Of a DNA stretch of 64,000 bases, positions 8,203 through 17,792 are shown piece after piece (the stretch's first letter is position 1; each line of letters starts with the position of its first letter). Source of the stretch: Clostridium scatologenes. Its GTDB lineage: Bacteria; Bacillota; Clostridia; Clostridiales; Clostridiaceae. The stretch is taken from contig NZ_CP009933.1 of the NCBI RefSeq assembly GCF_000968375.1, forward strand, positions 1,364,001 through 1,428,000, written 5' to 3'. Below the pieces are notes generated by a model. The model ran no database searches and was not told where the DNA came from. It saw only the letters and a list, made by a program, of their open reading frames with translations. Both the position numbers and the translations under genes were made by a program.

Positions 8203-9945
8203 TTGATAAGGAAAATTAAATCCATTTTAATTATAGCTGCTATAGTAATTTTTCAATTAGGAAATATTCCTTTAGTTAATGCGGAAAGTAGTAATACTTC
8301 TTCAAATTTAGATGTGGTATTTGTTTTAGATTCCAGTGGTTCTATGAAAGAAAGTGATCCTGAAGAAATAAGGACGGAAGCTATAAAAATGTTCTTGGAT
8401 ATGTCACAGGTTCAAGGAAATAAATTTGGACTTGTAGCGTATTCGGATAATGTAGTTAGAGAACATAATTTGGATACTATAAATTCAAATGATGATAAAG
8501 AAAGAATAAAAAACATGGCATTAAACATTCCTCTTGGACAAAAAACTGATACAGGTGCTGGTATTTTAGAAGCAGTAAATCTAATGAATAGTGGTCATGA
8601 TAAAAATCATAAGCCAGTAATAATACTATTATCTGATGGTAAAAATGATCCTCAAAGAAAAACAGAGGATTCTTTGAATGATTTAAAAAGTGCAATAAGT
8701 ACTTGTAAGGATAAAGGATATCCTGTGTATACCATAGGACTTAATTATAATGGCACCGTAGATAAAACACAGCTTGAAGAAATGTCAAATGAAACCAAAG
8801 GTAAAAATTACATAACCAGTACAGCAGCAGATCTGCCTAAGATTCTTACAGATATATATGCTGATAATTCAAAATTAAAGGTTCAGGATGGAGGAAATAT
8901 TACAGCTAATGGTGAATATCAAGATTTAAAAGTTAAAATTCCTAATTCCAATGTAATGGAAGCTAATATATCCATGATTTCAGACTCAAAGGTTGAAGTA
9001 AAACTTTTAGATCCAAAAGGAACAGAAGTTAGTATACCATCGTCTAATGCAGTTTTTACTACATCTAAAAAGTATTCAATGCTTAAAATTATAAAGCCTA
9101 CAGAGGGAGATTGGACAGTTAAGGTTAAAGGTGTAAGTGGCAGTAATATAAAAGTAAATTACATATTTAATTATGATTTACAGCTGGAAGCAAACTTTAC
9201 TCCTTCCTCTCCTAAAAATGGAGATAAGTTAAAAGTGGAAGCTTATCTTGCAAGCAATGGACAAAAGATTACAGATAAAGCACTTTACACAAATATGAAG
9301 GGTAAGCTTATAGTAAAAAATATGAAGGATAATTCAGTTAAAGAAGTAGATTTGGATTATGCTGAGGGTGTTTTTAAAGGAGAATATTCAATTCCAGATA
9401 AGGGAAAATATGAACTTAAAGTTAGAGTTGATGGAAATAGTCTTTACAGAGAAAGTACGCCTTTATTAATTGGTAGTGATAATGGAGCGGCAGGTAGTTC
9501 AGCTGGAAAAACTAGTATGTTAAAAAAACCTGCAGTTTTAGGTGGTATTGGAGCTTTAGTTGCAGCTATTTTAATAGGAGGAGCATTAGCTTTAGTTAAA
9601 AAGAAGCGTGTTCAAGGCTTTGGACGTGTAGAATTAAATATAAAAGATGAAAATACTGATGAAATGTTACCTCCACAGTTTAGAAATTTAGATGGCTATG
9701 TTGGAAGCTTTACACTTTTTGAAGTATTATCTCTTAAAGAAGAATATAAGGAAACTGAAGACATAAAATTTATATTCAAGAATGATGATAGTCTTGAAAT
9801 TTTAAATAAATCAAAATGTGTTATACAAAAATCAGGAAGAAAGCTTGAAAATGGTGAAAATATAACAATGTACAATGGAAACAAAATAACAGTATTTTTA
9901 AATAATGTATCAAAAAGTATAGTTGTAGAGTTCCGAGCTAAGTAA
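8203..9945 (+). CDS. Secreted/membrane vWA-domain protein with cytosolic beta-rich tail
   Basis: A 580-residue protein with an N-terminal signal peptide (about 1-28, ending LVNA). A von Willebrand A domain follows, with an intact MIDAS (D43-x-S45-G-S47, a Thr in TDTGAG, and LLSDGKND). Next come beta-sandwich-like repeats, one transmembrane helix near residues 441-463, KKKR as a stop-transfer signal, and about 110 cytosolic residues of beta-rich sequence somewhat like a forkhead-associated fold. The metal-dependent adhesion domain would lie outside the cell and bind a ligand or partner; the tail could relay this to the GTPases inside. The TTG start has AGGAGGT upstream. Confidence 0.8.
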   Translation: MIRKIKSILIIAAIVIFQLGNIPLVNAESSNTSSNLDVVFVLDSSGSMKESDPEEIRTEAIKMFLDMSQVQGNKFGLVAYSDNVVREHNLDTINSNDDKERIKNMALNIPLGQKTDTGAGILEAVNLMNSGHDKNHKPVIILLSDGKNDPQRKTEDSLNDLKSAISTCKDKGYPVYTIGLNYNGTVDKTQLEEMSNETKGKNYITSTAADLPKILTDIYADNSKLKVQDGGNITANGEYQDLKVKIPNSNVMEANISMISDSKVEVKLLDPKGTEVSIPSSNAVFTTSKKYSMLKIIKPTEGDWTVKVKGVSGSNIKVNYIFNYDLQLEANFTPSSPKNGDKLKVEAYLASNGQKITDKALYTNMKGKLIVKNMKDNSVKEVDLDYAEGVFKGEYSIPDKGKYELKVRVDGNSLYRESTPLLIGSDNGAAGSSAGKTSMLKKPAVLGGIGALVAAILIGGALALVKKKRVQGFGRVELNIKDENTDEMLPPQFRNLDGYVGSFTLFEVLSLKEEYKETEDIKFIFKNDDSLEILNKSKCVIQKSGRKLENGENITMYNGNKITVFLNNVSKSIVVEFRAK

Positions 9946-9972
9946 GATTATAAAATATGGAGGAGTTAATTT

Positions 9973-12900
9973 ATGAATACTAGAATTAGAGAGCATCTTC
10001 AAGACCTTGAAGTTAGCAAGGGTGGAGGTATAATAAGTGATAAAATACGTATAGAAACTATATCAAATCCTATACTTGTAATAGGTCTTGGTGGAACAGG
10101 TATAGATGCAATGCTAAGACTTAAATATCAAATAAATAAAAGATTTATCCTTGAAGAAGATAAAATATCCAATACTAGAAAGGATAAACCTGAAAAAGTT
10201 GAATTTTTAGGATTTGAAACAAATCAGGGAGAAAAAAATAAGAGATATCCTGCAAATGGTGGAGTAGGATTAGATCCTCAAAGTGAGCTTGTTATGCTTT
10301 CAAATGCAGAAATAAGATCAATTTTAAATGATAGAAACATATTAGATGATTGTATAAAAGAATGGTTAGCGCCTGAACTTTCAGCAGAAAGTGGAACTGA
10401 TGGTGCTGGTGGTATAAGACAGGTAGGAAGGCTCTTATTATTTACAAAGATCAATGAAATAGTAGACTGTATTGAGAAAAAGATAAGACGTCTTCAAGAG
10501 GATACAGATGAAACACTTCATGTATTTATACTTTCAGGACTTTCAGGAGGAACAGGAAGCGGAACCTTTATAGATATTGCTCATATAGTAAGAGGAATTA
10601 TAAACAATATTAAAGGGGTTAAAGGTGACGATAGAGTTAATATAATGGGATATTTATTTACACCAGATGTTAACTTATCTAAGGCTTCTGACAACCAAAG
10701 CTCTCAATCCTACATTATAAAAAATGGATTTGCAGCATTGAAGGAATTAGATTACCTTATGGGAATTGCTGATAGACATGAAAGATTTAAACAGCAGTAT
10801 AGAAATAGATTAACTGTAGATTCACCAATGCCTCCATTTAATCTTTGCCATTTAATATCTGCTACAAACATAGATGGAAGACCTATGAGCAATGCTTATG
10901 ATTACTGCATGAATGTTACAGCAGAAAATATAGTTAATTTTATATCCAATGAAGTAAGAGAATCTGGTGGAGCTTTTGCTATACAGGATTATATAAGTAA
11001 TTTAAAACAGAATACTGACAATATGGCAAAACCTTATATGGCAGGCTATAAGTATGTAATGATAGGAGCATCTTCAGCAGTATTACCACTGGAAGAAATA
11101 ACTACATACCTTGCTTACAAGCTTTTTGAAAAAATTCAATATATGTTTGAAAATGTACCTACAGAACAGGAAACAGATCGCTTTATAAGACAGCTTAACC
11201 TTGACGAAGATTCTATAATAGATAGATTTGAAAGTGAACTTCAGGGCAGAAAGCCTCTTACAGGTTATAAGGGAAGAGATAGGTATAACTATGATAATGT
11301 AATAAAAAAACAATCTGTAAATATTGATGATGAGATGAAAGAATATTTAAGAGAATGCACCAATGAGTATAATAAGGTAAAAACTCAATATCCTGGTGAA
11401 ATTAAAAAAAGTGCAAGAGAGATAATAGATGAAATATTTAAAGACCCTAAAAAAGGACCTTTTTATGCATCTAGAATATTGTTTCATCAAAGCTTTTGTG
11501 TAGTGAAGACTCTAGAAACAGAAGTAGAATCCCTTCAGGAAAGATTAGCTAATATTTCAAGAGAGATAAAGTTCAAAAGAGAACTTGCAGAAGACAAGAT
11601 GCTAGAAGCTAGAAAGGCAATTTTGTTTACTAAAGAAGGAAAGAAAAATGATTATATAGAAGCTAAAAGTGAAGAGTATATGTTAAAGTCTGAAGAAGAA
11701 AGAACTCTTAGAATGATAGAATTTTATGGAAAAGTAATTTCAGATTTAAGTGACTTAAACAATAAAATATATAGAATATATACTGAAATACTTAATGAAC
11801 TAAACAAGATATTTAAAGATGATGGAGAAATCCTTGTTAAAGGTGAAGAAATAGAAGGCGCTCTTGGAAGAAATTATTCCTGGACAATAGTAAAAGTACC
11901 TGATTTAAAGGATTATATAGAAAGTATTGTAAATAAGCAAAGTGCAGATGATATTGTTAGAAGATTTTCAAACAAGCTTTTAGAAGAATCCAGCAAATGG
12001 CTTGATGAGGTTCATATAGATGTAGTAGGATCAATTTCAAGCTTTGTATCTGAAGAATATGGTGATGTAATAACTCAATCCATGGAAGAGTTTTTAACAC
12101 TAGAATATGGTGAGGATAAATCCATTATAAACATAGTTAAAGACGAAATTGCACCAAAATTAGATAAGGATGCAGTGCCAATTTTCTATATGAGCAACAC
12201 AGAAGCACTTAATTTTCCATCATGGAGCATGGTTTCAGTACCAAGGAATGCTAAAAAGGTGCTTGAAGGTATTAAAGAGTATAAAAAGTCCTATATAAAA
12301 GGAGATTCCATAAATATAAAAGAAAGTATGGTAACTAATAGAATATTCTGGTTAAATACTAAAAATGGAGTACCTTTATATTCATATACTCCAATAAAAC
12401 AATATGAAGATGTATATGAAAAAACTTTATTTGAAACTGATGGTATAGGAAGACACTTATATCAAAATGGAGACAGGAACTGGGTATTCTTACCATCACC
12501 TATACCAGAACAGTCATGGGGAACAACTTATTATAATGAAAGAGTAAAAAAATATAATGAAGAAGTAAGAGATGTATTTGATAGAGCTATAAAGCTTGGA
12601 TGTATAGTGGACACAGAAAACAGCATAAATGAAAAATACAGATGTATTGTGACTAAAGGCTTTAATATTAAGGATTTTATGAAAAATTATTCATTAAACC
12701 TAGAAGGGGATAGACCTAATGTAGGTGAAATAAGAAAGGCTTTATCAGATATTAAAGAGCTTTTAGAAAAAGGATTAGAACCTGTAGAAAACAGTGACTT
12801 ACAACAATACTGTATTTTTGAAAGCAGCAGCAAAGAAAAAGCGAAAAATAATTTAATAAGAACTCCACGCCTTGCTGGACTTGTAAAAAAGGAAGTTGAA

Positions 12901-13380
12901 AAGTATGAAGAAATACTACAAGAAAAAGCTAAGCTTGAAGGTATTATAAAGAACATGAGTAAGTCAGAAGCGGACATGGATGCTTTTTTAAGAGCTATGT
13001 ATACAGATACCATAGTAAAAAGAGGCTTAATGTATGTTTATAATTGTAGTGAAGACAGTAAAGTAAATATAGAACCTTTTATAAATACTTTAAAGCAAAA
13101 GGAATATCAGTTAGAAGCAATATTTAAGAAATACACAAGCTTGGATGAAAGAGAAAGAAGTATCATTGATAGAACTTCAGATAAAAAGCAGGATGAACTT
13201 TCTATGGAAGCTGGAGCAGTTACACTTACAGCCAATGTGGATTCTTTATTAAACAAAGTTAAAGATTCATTAGAAGAACTAGATACAAGAAAATATGATC
13301 TTATAAATGGTGATGAACTTTATGCATTTTACAATAATATGTTTTCAAAGATAAAAGATGTAAAGAAGCAATTAGAGTAA
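9973..13380 (+). CDS. Tubulin/FtsZ-like protein (Tubulin_2 type)
   Basis: A protein of 1135 residues. The N-terminal Rossmann-like strand NPILVIGLGGTGID (32-45) and the tubulin signature SGGTGSGT (191-198) identify a tubulin/FtsZ-superfamily GTPase of the large bacterial type sometimes called Tubulin_2. The nucleotide domain spans roughly 30-400. The long remainder includes coiled-coil stretches (about 510-620) and may form filament-side or partner-binding domains. FtsZ itself is about 350-400 residues, so this is not the division protein. It is the centre of the array, between the two vWA genes. Inference: it assembles a GTP-dependent filament or ring under control of the zinc-ribbon GTPases and vWA receptors. 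Confidence 0.8.
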   Translation: MNTRIREHLQDLEVSKGGGIISDKIRIETISNPILVIGLGGTGIDAMLRLKYQINKRFILEEDKISNTRKDKPEKVEFLGFETNQGEKNKRYPANGGVGLDPQSELVMLSNAEIRSILNDRNILDDCIKEWLAPELSAESGTDGAGGIRQVGRLLLFTKINEIVDCIEKKIRRLQEDTDETLHVFILSGLSGGTGSGTFIDIAHIVRGIINNIKGVKGDDRVNIMGYLFTPDVNLSKASDNQSSQSYIIKNGFAALKELDYLMGIADRHERFKQQYRNRLTVDSPMPPFNLCHLISATNIDGRPMSNAYDYCMNVTAENIVNFISNEVRESGGAFAIQDYISNLKQNTDNMAKPYMAGYKYVMIGASSAVLPLEEITTYLAYKLFEKIQYMFENVPTEQETDRFIRQLNLDEDSIIDRFESELQGRKPLTGYKGRDRYNYDNVIKKQSVNIDDEMKEYLRECTNEYNKVKTQYPGEIKKSAREIIDEIFKDPKKGPFYASRILFHQSFCVVKTLETEVESLQERLANISREIKFKRELAEDKMLEARKAILFTKEGKKNDYIEAKSEEYMLKSEEERTLRMIEFYGKVISDLSDLNNKIYRIYTEILNELNKIFKDDGEILVKGEEIEGALGRNYSWTIVKVPDLKDYIESIVNKQSADDIVRRFSNKLLEESSKWLDEVHIDVVGSISSFVSEEYGDVITQSMEEFLTLEYGEDKSIINIVKDEIAPKLDKDAVPIFYMSNTEALNFPSWSMVSVPRNAKKVLEGIKEYKKSYIKGDSINIKESMVTNRIFWLNTKNGVPLYSYTPIKQYEDVYEKTLFETDGIGRHLYQNGDRNWVFLPSPIPEQSWGTTYYNERVKKYNEEVRDVFDRAIKLGCIVDTENSINEKYRCIVTKGFNIKDFMKNYSLNLEGDRPNVGEIRKALSDIKELLEKGLEPVENSDLQQYCIFESSSKEKAKNNLIRTPRLAGLVKKEVEKYEEILQEKAKLEGIIKNMSKSEADMDAFLRAMYTDTIVKRGLMYVYNCSEDSKVNIEPFINTLKQKEYQLEAIFKKYTSLDERERSIIDRTSDKKQDELSMEAGAVTLTANVDSLLNKVKDSLEELDTRKYDLINGDELYAFYNNMFSKIKDVKKQLE

Positions 13381-13384
13381 GGGT

Positions 13385-13432
13385 TTTTTAGAGGACAATT
13401 GTCCTCTAAAAATATTGCTTTGCAATATTTTT
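13385..13432 (+). promoter_or_regulatory. Two overlapping, mutually exclusive hairpins between tubulin-like gene and the next gene
   Basis: Positions 13385-13412 form a perfect 28-bp palindrome (core GAGGACAATTGTCCTC at 13391-13406). Positions 13408-13418 are exactly complementary to 13422-13432 with a TTT loop, giving an 11-bp hairpin. The two share 13408-13412, so they cannot both form completely. The downstream ribosome site GGAGGG (about 13438-13443) lies just after. This could adjust the ratio of the two large proteins by attenuation, RNA processing or translation control, or be a protein-binding site. Confidence 0.65.
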
Positions 13433-13449
13433 GTACTGGAGGGATTTTG

Positions 13450-15795
13450 ATGGAGGATATATTAGAAAGTTTTGCTGAGGAGTACTCTTTAAATGCGGAT
13501 AGAAAAATTTTTGAGGAAGATGCTCAAAGAAGTGCAAATAATCCTATACTTTTTTTGTTTATAGGAGAGGGTGCTAAAGATGCTTCAAAGCATATAAGTA
13601 TCAATATAAGATGTAATTGGGATAATGGAAAAGCTATAGTTTTTATGAATGTTTTAAAGGAAAAAGTTGAAGATGATGATAATGTATTCAATTTTCAGAT
13701 AGAATATAGTGATCTAGATAAAAAAAGTTTAAGAAAAAACATAAGAGACAACTTTTATAGTGATAAGAAGATGCTTGCTTGTTTAAATGAAAAAATAACT
13801 ATGGTTAGAGACAAGATATTAAGTTCTGGAAAATTATTTAATTCTTTTGAAAATATAAATATTGCTGTGGTTACAACCTCAGATGATCCTCTAAACATAA
13901 TATTGCCTGAAATAACTATGCTTGTAAAAAAGAGAATGCTTGAAGTTTTTAAGCTTGGGATTGCTGATCTTTATATACTTATAAAAGAAAAAGATGTGGA
14001 AGATGAATTCCTTTCAGAGGCTATGTCTATGAGCTTTTTTAGGGAATTGGAATATGTGCAAAAAAAGCTATTTTCTTTTAAAGAAAAAATAGAGATATAT
14101 GGAGAAGAAAGAGAACTTTCAGTGGAAGCAAAAGGACCTGTGTTTTATCTTACATACATATTAGAAGAAAAAAATGAAAAAGGCCTTATACCAGAAAGGT
14201 CTATGGAAAACAATTATAATATAATAGGTTACATCAATCTATTAAAAAATAGAAATGTAAGTATTGAAACTTACTCAGATACAGAAAATCAGTATTATGA
14301 TAATACTAGATTTAAAGCTAATATAAGTTTGGAGGATTCTTTAAATAGATATGTTTCAGCAGGACTTGCAGTAGTAAAAAGACCTAATAAGGCTATTGCT
14401 ATTACTGTAGTTAGAGCTTTTTATGAAAACTTTATAAAAAGATTAAAAGAATTTTCTGAAAAAGATGAAGAAGCTGTAGTTAGTATTTTGAAATTAGATG
14501 AAGATAATGTAGCTTTAAATATAGAAAGAATTTTACCTAAAGCTGTTACAATTTATGATATGAACAGTATAATGATGAATAATACTAAGTCTTTAGAAAA
14601 AAGGCTTTCAAAGCTTAATTTAAGACAAATAGAAGAAGAATTATATAGGGATAGATGTGAAAATTTTTTCAATAATAATTTTATAGAATATGCTGATAAA
14701 AAACTTAATGATATTAATTTTGAAAATGAATTTAGTGTTTTATTTGAAAAAAGTGTATTAAATAATGACAAATTAGGTTTGTATTGTGCTTTAAATTGGA
14801 GTGATGGAGAAAGTATTGTTTTTAAATACATAAAAAAAGAAAAAAAGACTCTTTCAAATTCTATAGAAGGGTTAAGGAAAGAAATTGAAAATACATATGA
14901 AAGCAGGTTTGTAGAAGAATTTAGTTTAAAAAACATTTTTACTAGAGGAAAAAATATTGATAAGGTAAAAGAAAAATTGTTTACAGAAGTATATGGAAGA
15001 AAACTTAACATTTTAAGATTAAATATTTTTATAAAAATCTTAGAAAAATATGAAGCTGCATTGAATAGTATTCATAAAGAAATTTACAAATATATTGAGA
15101 AAACTAAAAATATTCATAGCATAATTCTTAAATATGAAGATGAAATAGTAAGAAAACAGCAGAGTTATACAGGACAGAATATAAAGGTCTATTACACAAA
15201 AGTTGTAGATAATATATTAGAAAATCTTATAAATAAATATGGAGAAGATTTTTATTTTGGAGAAGAATATTTCGGAAATTCTTCTGAGATTATAAAAAGA
15301 ACTCAAGAAGACTTTATTTTGAAACTAATAGAATTTTGCAATAAGTATATTTTACCACAACCAGATTTTATAAAGTCCTTTGAAGAAGAATTAAGCGAAA
15401 GAGCTAATGTGGATACAGGTAACTTGGAAAATAAGGTTTTATCTAAAGATGAAATATATAGAAAACTTTATGATATTTTAGGTGAAAATTCAGCACTTAA
15501 GATTTATATAATGAATTATGATGTAAAGAGTTATGCGGAAAAATATTTCTTTGGAGATTACAGTAGTGATTTTATAAAATATGCTTTTGATTTTGATAGG
15601 AAAGTTAGAAATTATAAAATAGGATATGTACATGAGAAAAGAATAAGTGGAATTGAAAATTTAAATTTAATGGGTGGCTTTGCTGCCAAGGATATATTCT
15701 ATATAAGAAATTCTATAGATAAATATGAAGCTTGTTTGAAAAATGGATACGAATTCCATGGGATAAATATAAATGAGCTGCCAGAAATCAAATAG
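13450..15795 (+). CDS. Large protein, possible degenerate tubulin-like partner
   Basis: A 781-residue protein with no family I recognise with certainty. Its layout follows the tubulin-like neighbour: NPILFLFIGEG against NPILVIGLGGTG, then INIAVVTTSDDPLNIILPEI in the place of the strand and GGTGSG helix, then FYLTYILEEKNEKG...NIIGYINLL against FNLCHLISATNIDG...NIVNFIS. The glycine signature is missing, so it should not bind GTP in the usual way. The C-terminal two thirds are helical with coiled-coil character. The ATG at 13450 with GGAGGG upstream is preferred over the TTG at 13399, which falls inside the hairpins. An inactive partner subunit is an inference only. Confidence 0.5.
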   Translation: MEDILESFAEEYSLNADRKIFEEDAQRSANNPILFLFIGEGAKDASKHISINIRCNWDNGKAIVFMNVLKEKVEDDDNVFNFQIEYSDLDKKSLRKNIRDNFYSDKKMLACLNEKITMVRDKILSSGKLFNSFENINIAVVTTSDDPLNIILPEITMLVKKRMLEVFKLGIADLYILIKEKDVEDEFLSEAMSMSFFRELEYVQKKLFSFKEKIEIYGEERELSVEAKGPVFYLTYILEEKNEKGLIPERSMENNYNIIGYINLLKNRNVSIETYSDTENQYYDNTRFKANISLEDSLNRYVSAGLAVVKRPNKAIAITVVRAFYENFIKRLKEFSEKDEEAVVSILKLDEDNVALNIERILPKAVTIYDMNSIMMNNTKSLEKRLSKLNLRQIEEELYRDRCENFFNNNFIEYADKKLNDINFENEFSVLFEKSVLNNDKLGLYCALNWSDGESIVFKYIKKEKKTLSNSIEGLRKEIENTYESRFVEEFSLKNIFTRGKNIDKVKEKLFTEVYGRKLNILRLNIFIKILEKYEAALNSIHKEIYKYIEKTKNIHSIILKYEDEIVRKQQSYTGQNIKVYYTKVVDNILENLINKYGEDFYFGEEYFGNSSEIIKRTQEDFILKLIEFCNKYILPQPDFIKSFEEELSERANVDTGNLENKVLSKDEIYRKLYDILGENSALKIYIMNYDVKSYAEKYFFGDYSSDFIKYAFDFDRKVRNYKIGYVHEKRISGIENLNLMGGFAAKDIFYIRNSIDKYEACLKNGYEFHGININELPEIK

Positions 15796-15835
15796 ATGAA
15801 CAATATATAATTAAAATTAGTTTGGGGGGCGAATT

Positions 15836-17104
15836 TTGGTAGAGAAAAGAATAAATATAACTATGATTATAATGAGTTTAATTGGAGGGGTAATTGGTTT
15901 TATACTGGGAGAAATACTTTTAAATTCTCTAAGATATACTATGTCTTCAGTTATTCTTATGGGATTATATTTTGGAATACTAGCACTTTGTATAGGAACT
16001 ATGTGCCTTATAGGAGAGATGATAAGTCCTAGATTAAATGGGCAAGGGTGGAAAAACAATTATTTAAAAACTTCTTTTAAATTGTTAATTCCATGTACTT
16101 TAATTGGATTATTTGTATTTGGAGCTATGTTTCAATTTTTATATGAAATAAGCACTCAAAAGTTTAAAAAGGTGGATGATATAGTATTTGCTATAGATAC
16201 ATCTGGAAGTATGAAGAATACAGATCCTAATAATGAAAGATTTTCAGCAGCATTAAATCTTATAGATAATATGGACAAAGATAATAGATTTTCTATGTAT
16301 AAATTTGACGATACTGCAGAAAGAATAATTCCTATGAGTCAGGTTACAAAACAAAGTAGAGAAGAAGTTTCGAACAAGTTAAAAGGTATGCAAAATCCTA
16401 AAGGAAATACTAACATGAGAGATGCTTTAGAAAAATCTTATGGTGAAATAAAATCTTCAGAAACTAAAAATAAAAATGCCATGGTTATAATGTTATCAGA
16501 TGGTGGAGATACATATGATTTAAGTAAGAAGTTTGATGAGACTCTAAAACCTTTTAAGGAAAAGAATATATCTATTTATACTATTGGAATGTCTAATGGC
16601 AATAATTTTTCTATGCTTAAGGAAATAGCTAAGGAAAGTGGTGGAAACTACTATAACGTAAAGGAAATAAAAGATTTAAAAAATGTATTTAATAAAATAT
16701 ATAGGGATAGACAGCAAAGGCTTCTTGTAGATAAGAGATACGGAATTTATGAAGCTTCTTCATTGTATAAATTCCTTAGAGTAATGTTTATTACTTTCTT
16801 AGGAGCATTAATAGCTTTAAGTGTGAGCTTGGTATTTGATAACAAAAATTTGCTTAAGGGATTTTTAGTAGGTGGAATTTTATCAGGACTTGCAGCAGGA
16901 ATTATTATGGAAGCAGGATTTTTATATATACCATGGATGGGAATACTGCATAGGTGTATAGCAGACATTGTTATTGCTGTGATTTTTACCATTATACCTG
17001 TAAAAGTAGATGTAAAAGACTATTCTAAGAAATCCTCTTATATGGATAAAATAAAGAACTTTAATGTTTATGAAGGTGACAGTTCAAACAATATGTTTCA
17101 GTAA
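15836..17104 (+). CDS. Multi-pass membrane vWA-domain protein
   Basis: A 422-residue protein. Three hydrophobic segments lie in the first ~105 residues. Then comes a vWA domain with MIDAS D121-T-S-G-S125, NTNMRDAL and MLSDGGDTYD (about 115-285). Two to three further hydrophobic segments lie near 312-332 and 342-390. The start is TTG at 15836 with a GGGGGG ribosome site. It is the second vWA of the array and differs from the first by being embedded in the membrane at both ends. It resembles BatA/BatB-like layouts only in general architecture. A receptor or assembly role for the tubulin/GTPase machinery is inferred from position. Confidence 0.75.
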   Translation: MVEKRINITMIIMSLIGGVIGFILGEILLNSLRYTMSSVILMGLYFGILALCIGTMCLIGEMISPRLNGQGWKNNYLKTSFKLLIPCTLIGLFVFGAMFQFLYEISTQKFKKVDDIVFAIDTSGSMKNTDPNNERFSAALNLIDNMDKDNRFSMYKFDDTAERIIPMSQVTKQSREEVSNKLKGMQNPKGNTNMRDALEKSYGEIKSSETKNKNAMVIMLSDGGDTYDLSKKFDETLKPFKEKNISIYTIGMSNGNNFSMLKEIAKESGGNYYNVKEIKDLKNVFNKIYRDRQQRLLVDKRYGIYEASSLYKFLRVMFITFLGALIALSVSLVFDNKNLLKGFLVGGILSGLAAGIIMEAGFLYIPWMGILHRCIADIVIAVIFTIIPVKVDVKDYSKKSSYMDKIKNFNVYEGDSSNNMFQ

Positions 17105-17124
17105 AATTAAAAAGAGGTGCTTTT

Positions 17125-17772
17125 ATGAAGCTTATAGAATTTACTAATAAAGAGCAACAAATACAAGATTTAAGCTATAATTTGGATAAAAAAAGCCTTA
17201 CAATAAGATGGAGATGGCCAAAGGACATTAATATAGTTTATATACTAAAAATGGACATTTTTGAAGATTTTCAATTAGATAACATTAATGAAAAAAGTGT
17301 TAAAATGTATACTAGAGAAGAGTTTAAGGAGTTTAATGGTTATGTAGAAACTATAAGAGAAATAAATCAGTATAGATATTTTATTTTTCCTGCCATTGAA
17401 CAAGAAAATGAGATAACACTTTTAAAACAAAATGATGGTAAAAATGAAATTTTGGTAACCACGGGTACTCCTAAAATCTGCTATGAAATAAAAGAAGTAA
17501 GGTCTTTTGGCAGTTTCTTTTCAAAGGAGAAAAAACTGCAAATATGTATATATTCAGAAGTAAATTTAAGTAAAGATGTATTGTGTTATGTTAAAAAGCA
17601 AGGTTCCTATCCTTTAAGCAAGGAAGATGGAATATGTTTTGAATTCATTGAAGATATTTATGCTGGTACAAATGTTATGCCAGAAATTACAGTAGGTAAA
17701 AATGAATTTTTAAAATTATTTATAAAGAATACAGAGAAATATGGAAATATGTATAATCTTAAGAAACAGTGA
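17125..17772 (+). CDS. Beta-sandwich protein (array copy B)
   Basis: A 215-residue protein, a shortened relative of the C-terminal half of the protein at 1720-2808, without its acidic N-terminal region. Shared blocks are LTIRWRWPKDINIVYIL, CYEIKEVRSFG and YPLSKEDG. All-beta content with two sandwich-like repeats is expected. It starts 20 nt after the vWA gene (AAAGAGGTG ribosome site) and is followed immediately by the copy-B GTPase, so the two copies keep the same neighbour. No enzyme motif is seen; an adaptor role is inferred. Confidence 0.6.
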   Translation: MKLIEFTNKEQQIQDLSYNLDKKSLTIRWRWPKDINIVYILKMDIFEDFQLDNINEKSVKMYTREEFKEFNGYVETIREINQYRYFIFPAIEQENEITLLKQNDGKNEILVTTGTPKICYEIKEVRSFGSFFSKEKKLQICIYSEVNLSKDVLCYVKKQGSYPLSKEDGICFEFIEDIYAGTNVMPEITVGKNEFLKLFIKNTEKYGNMYNLKKQ

Positions 17773-17792
17773 TTTTAAAGGAGTTGAGACTT

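Noticed and set aside
9973..13380. FtsZ, the division protein
   Set aside because: The tubulin signature is present, but the protein is about three times too long, and its neighbours are vWA and GTPase genes rather than the division cluster.
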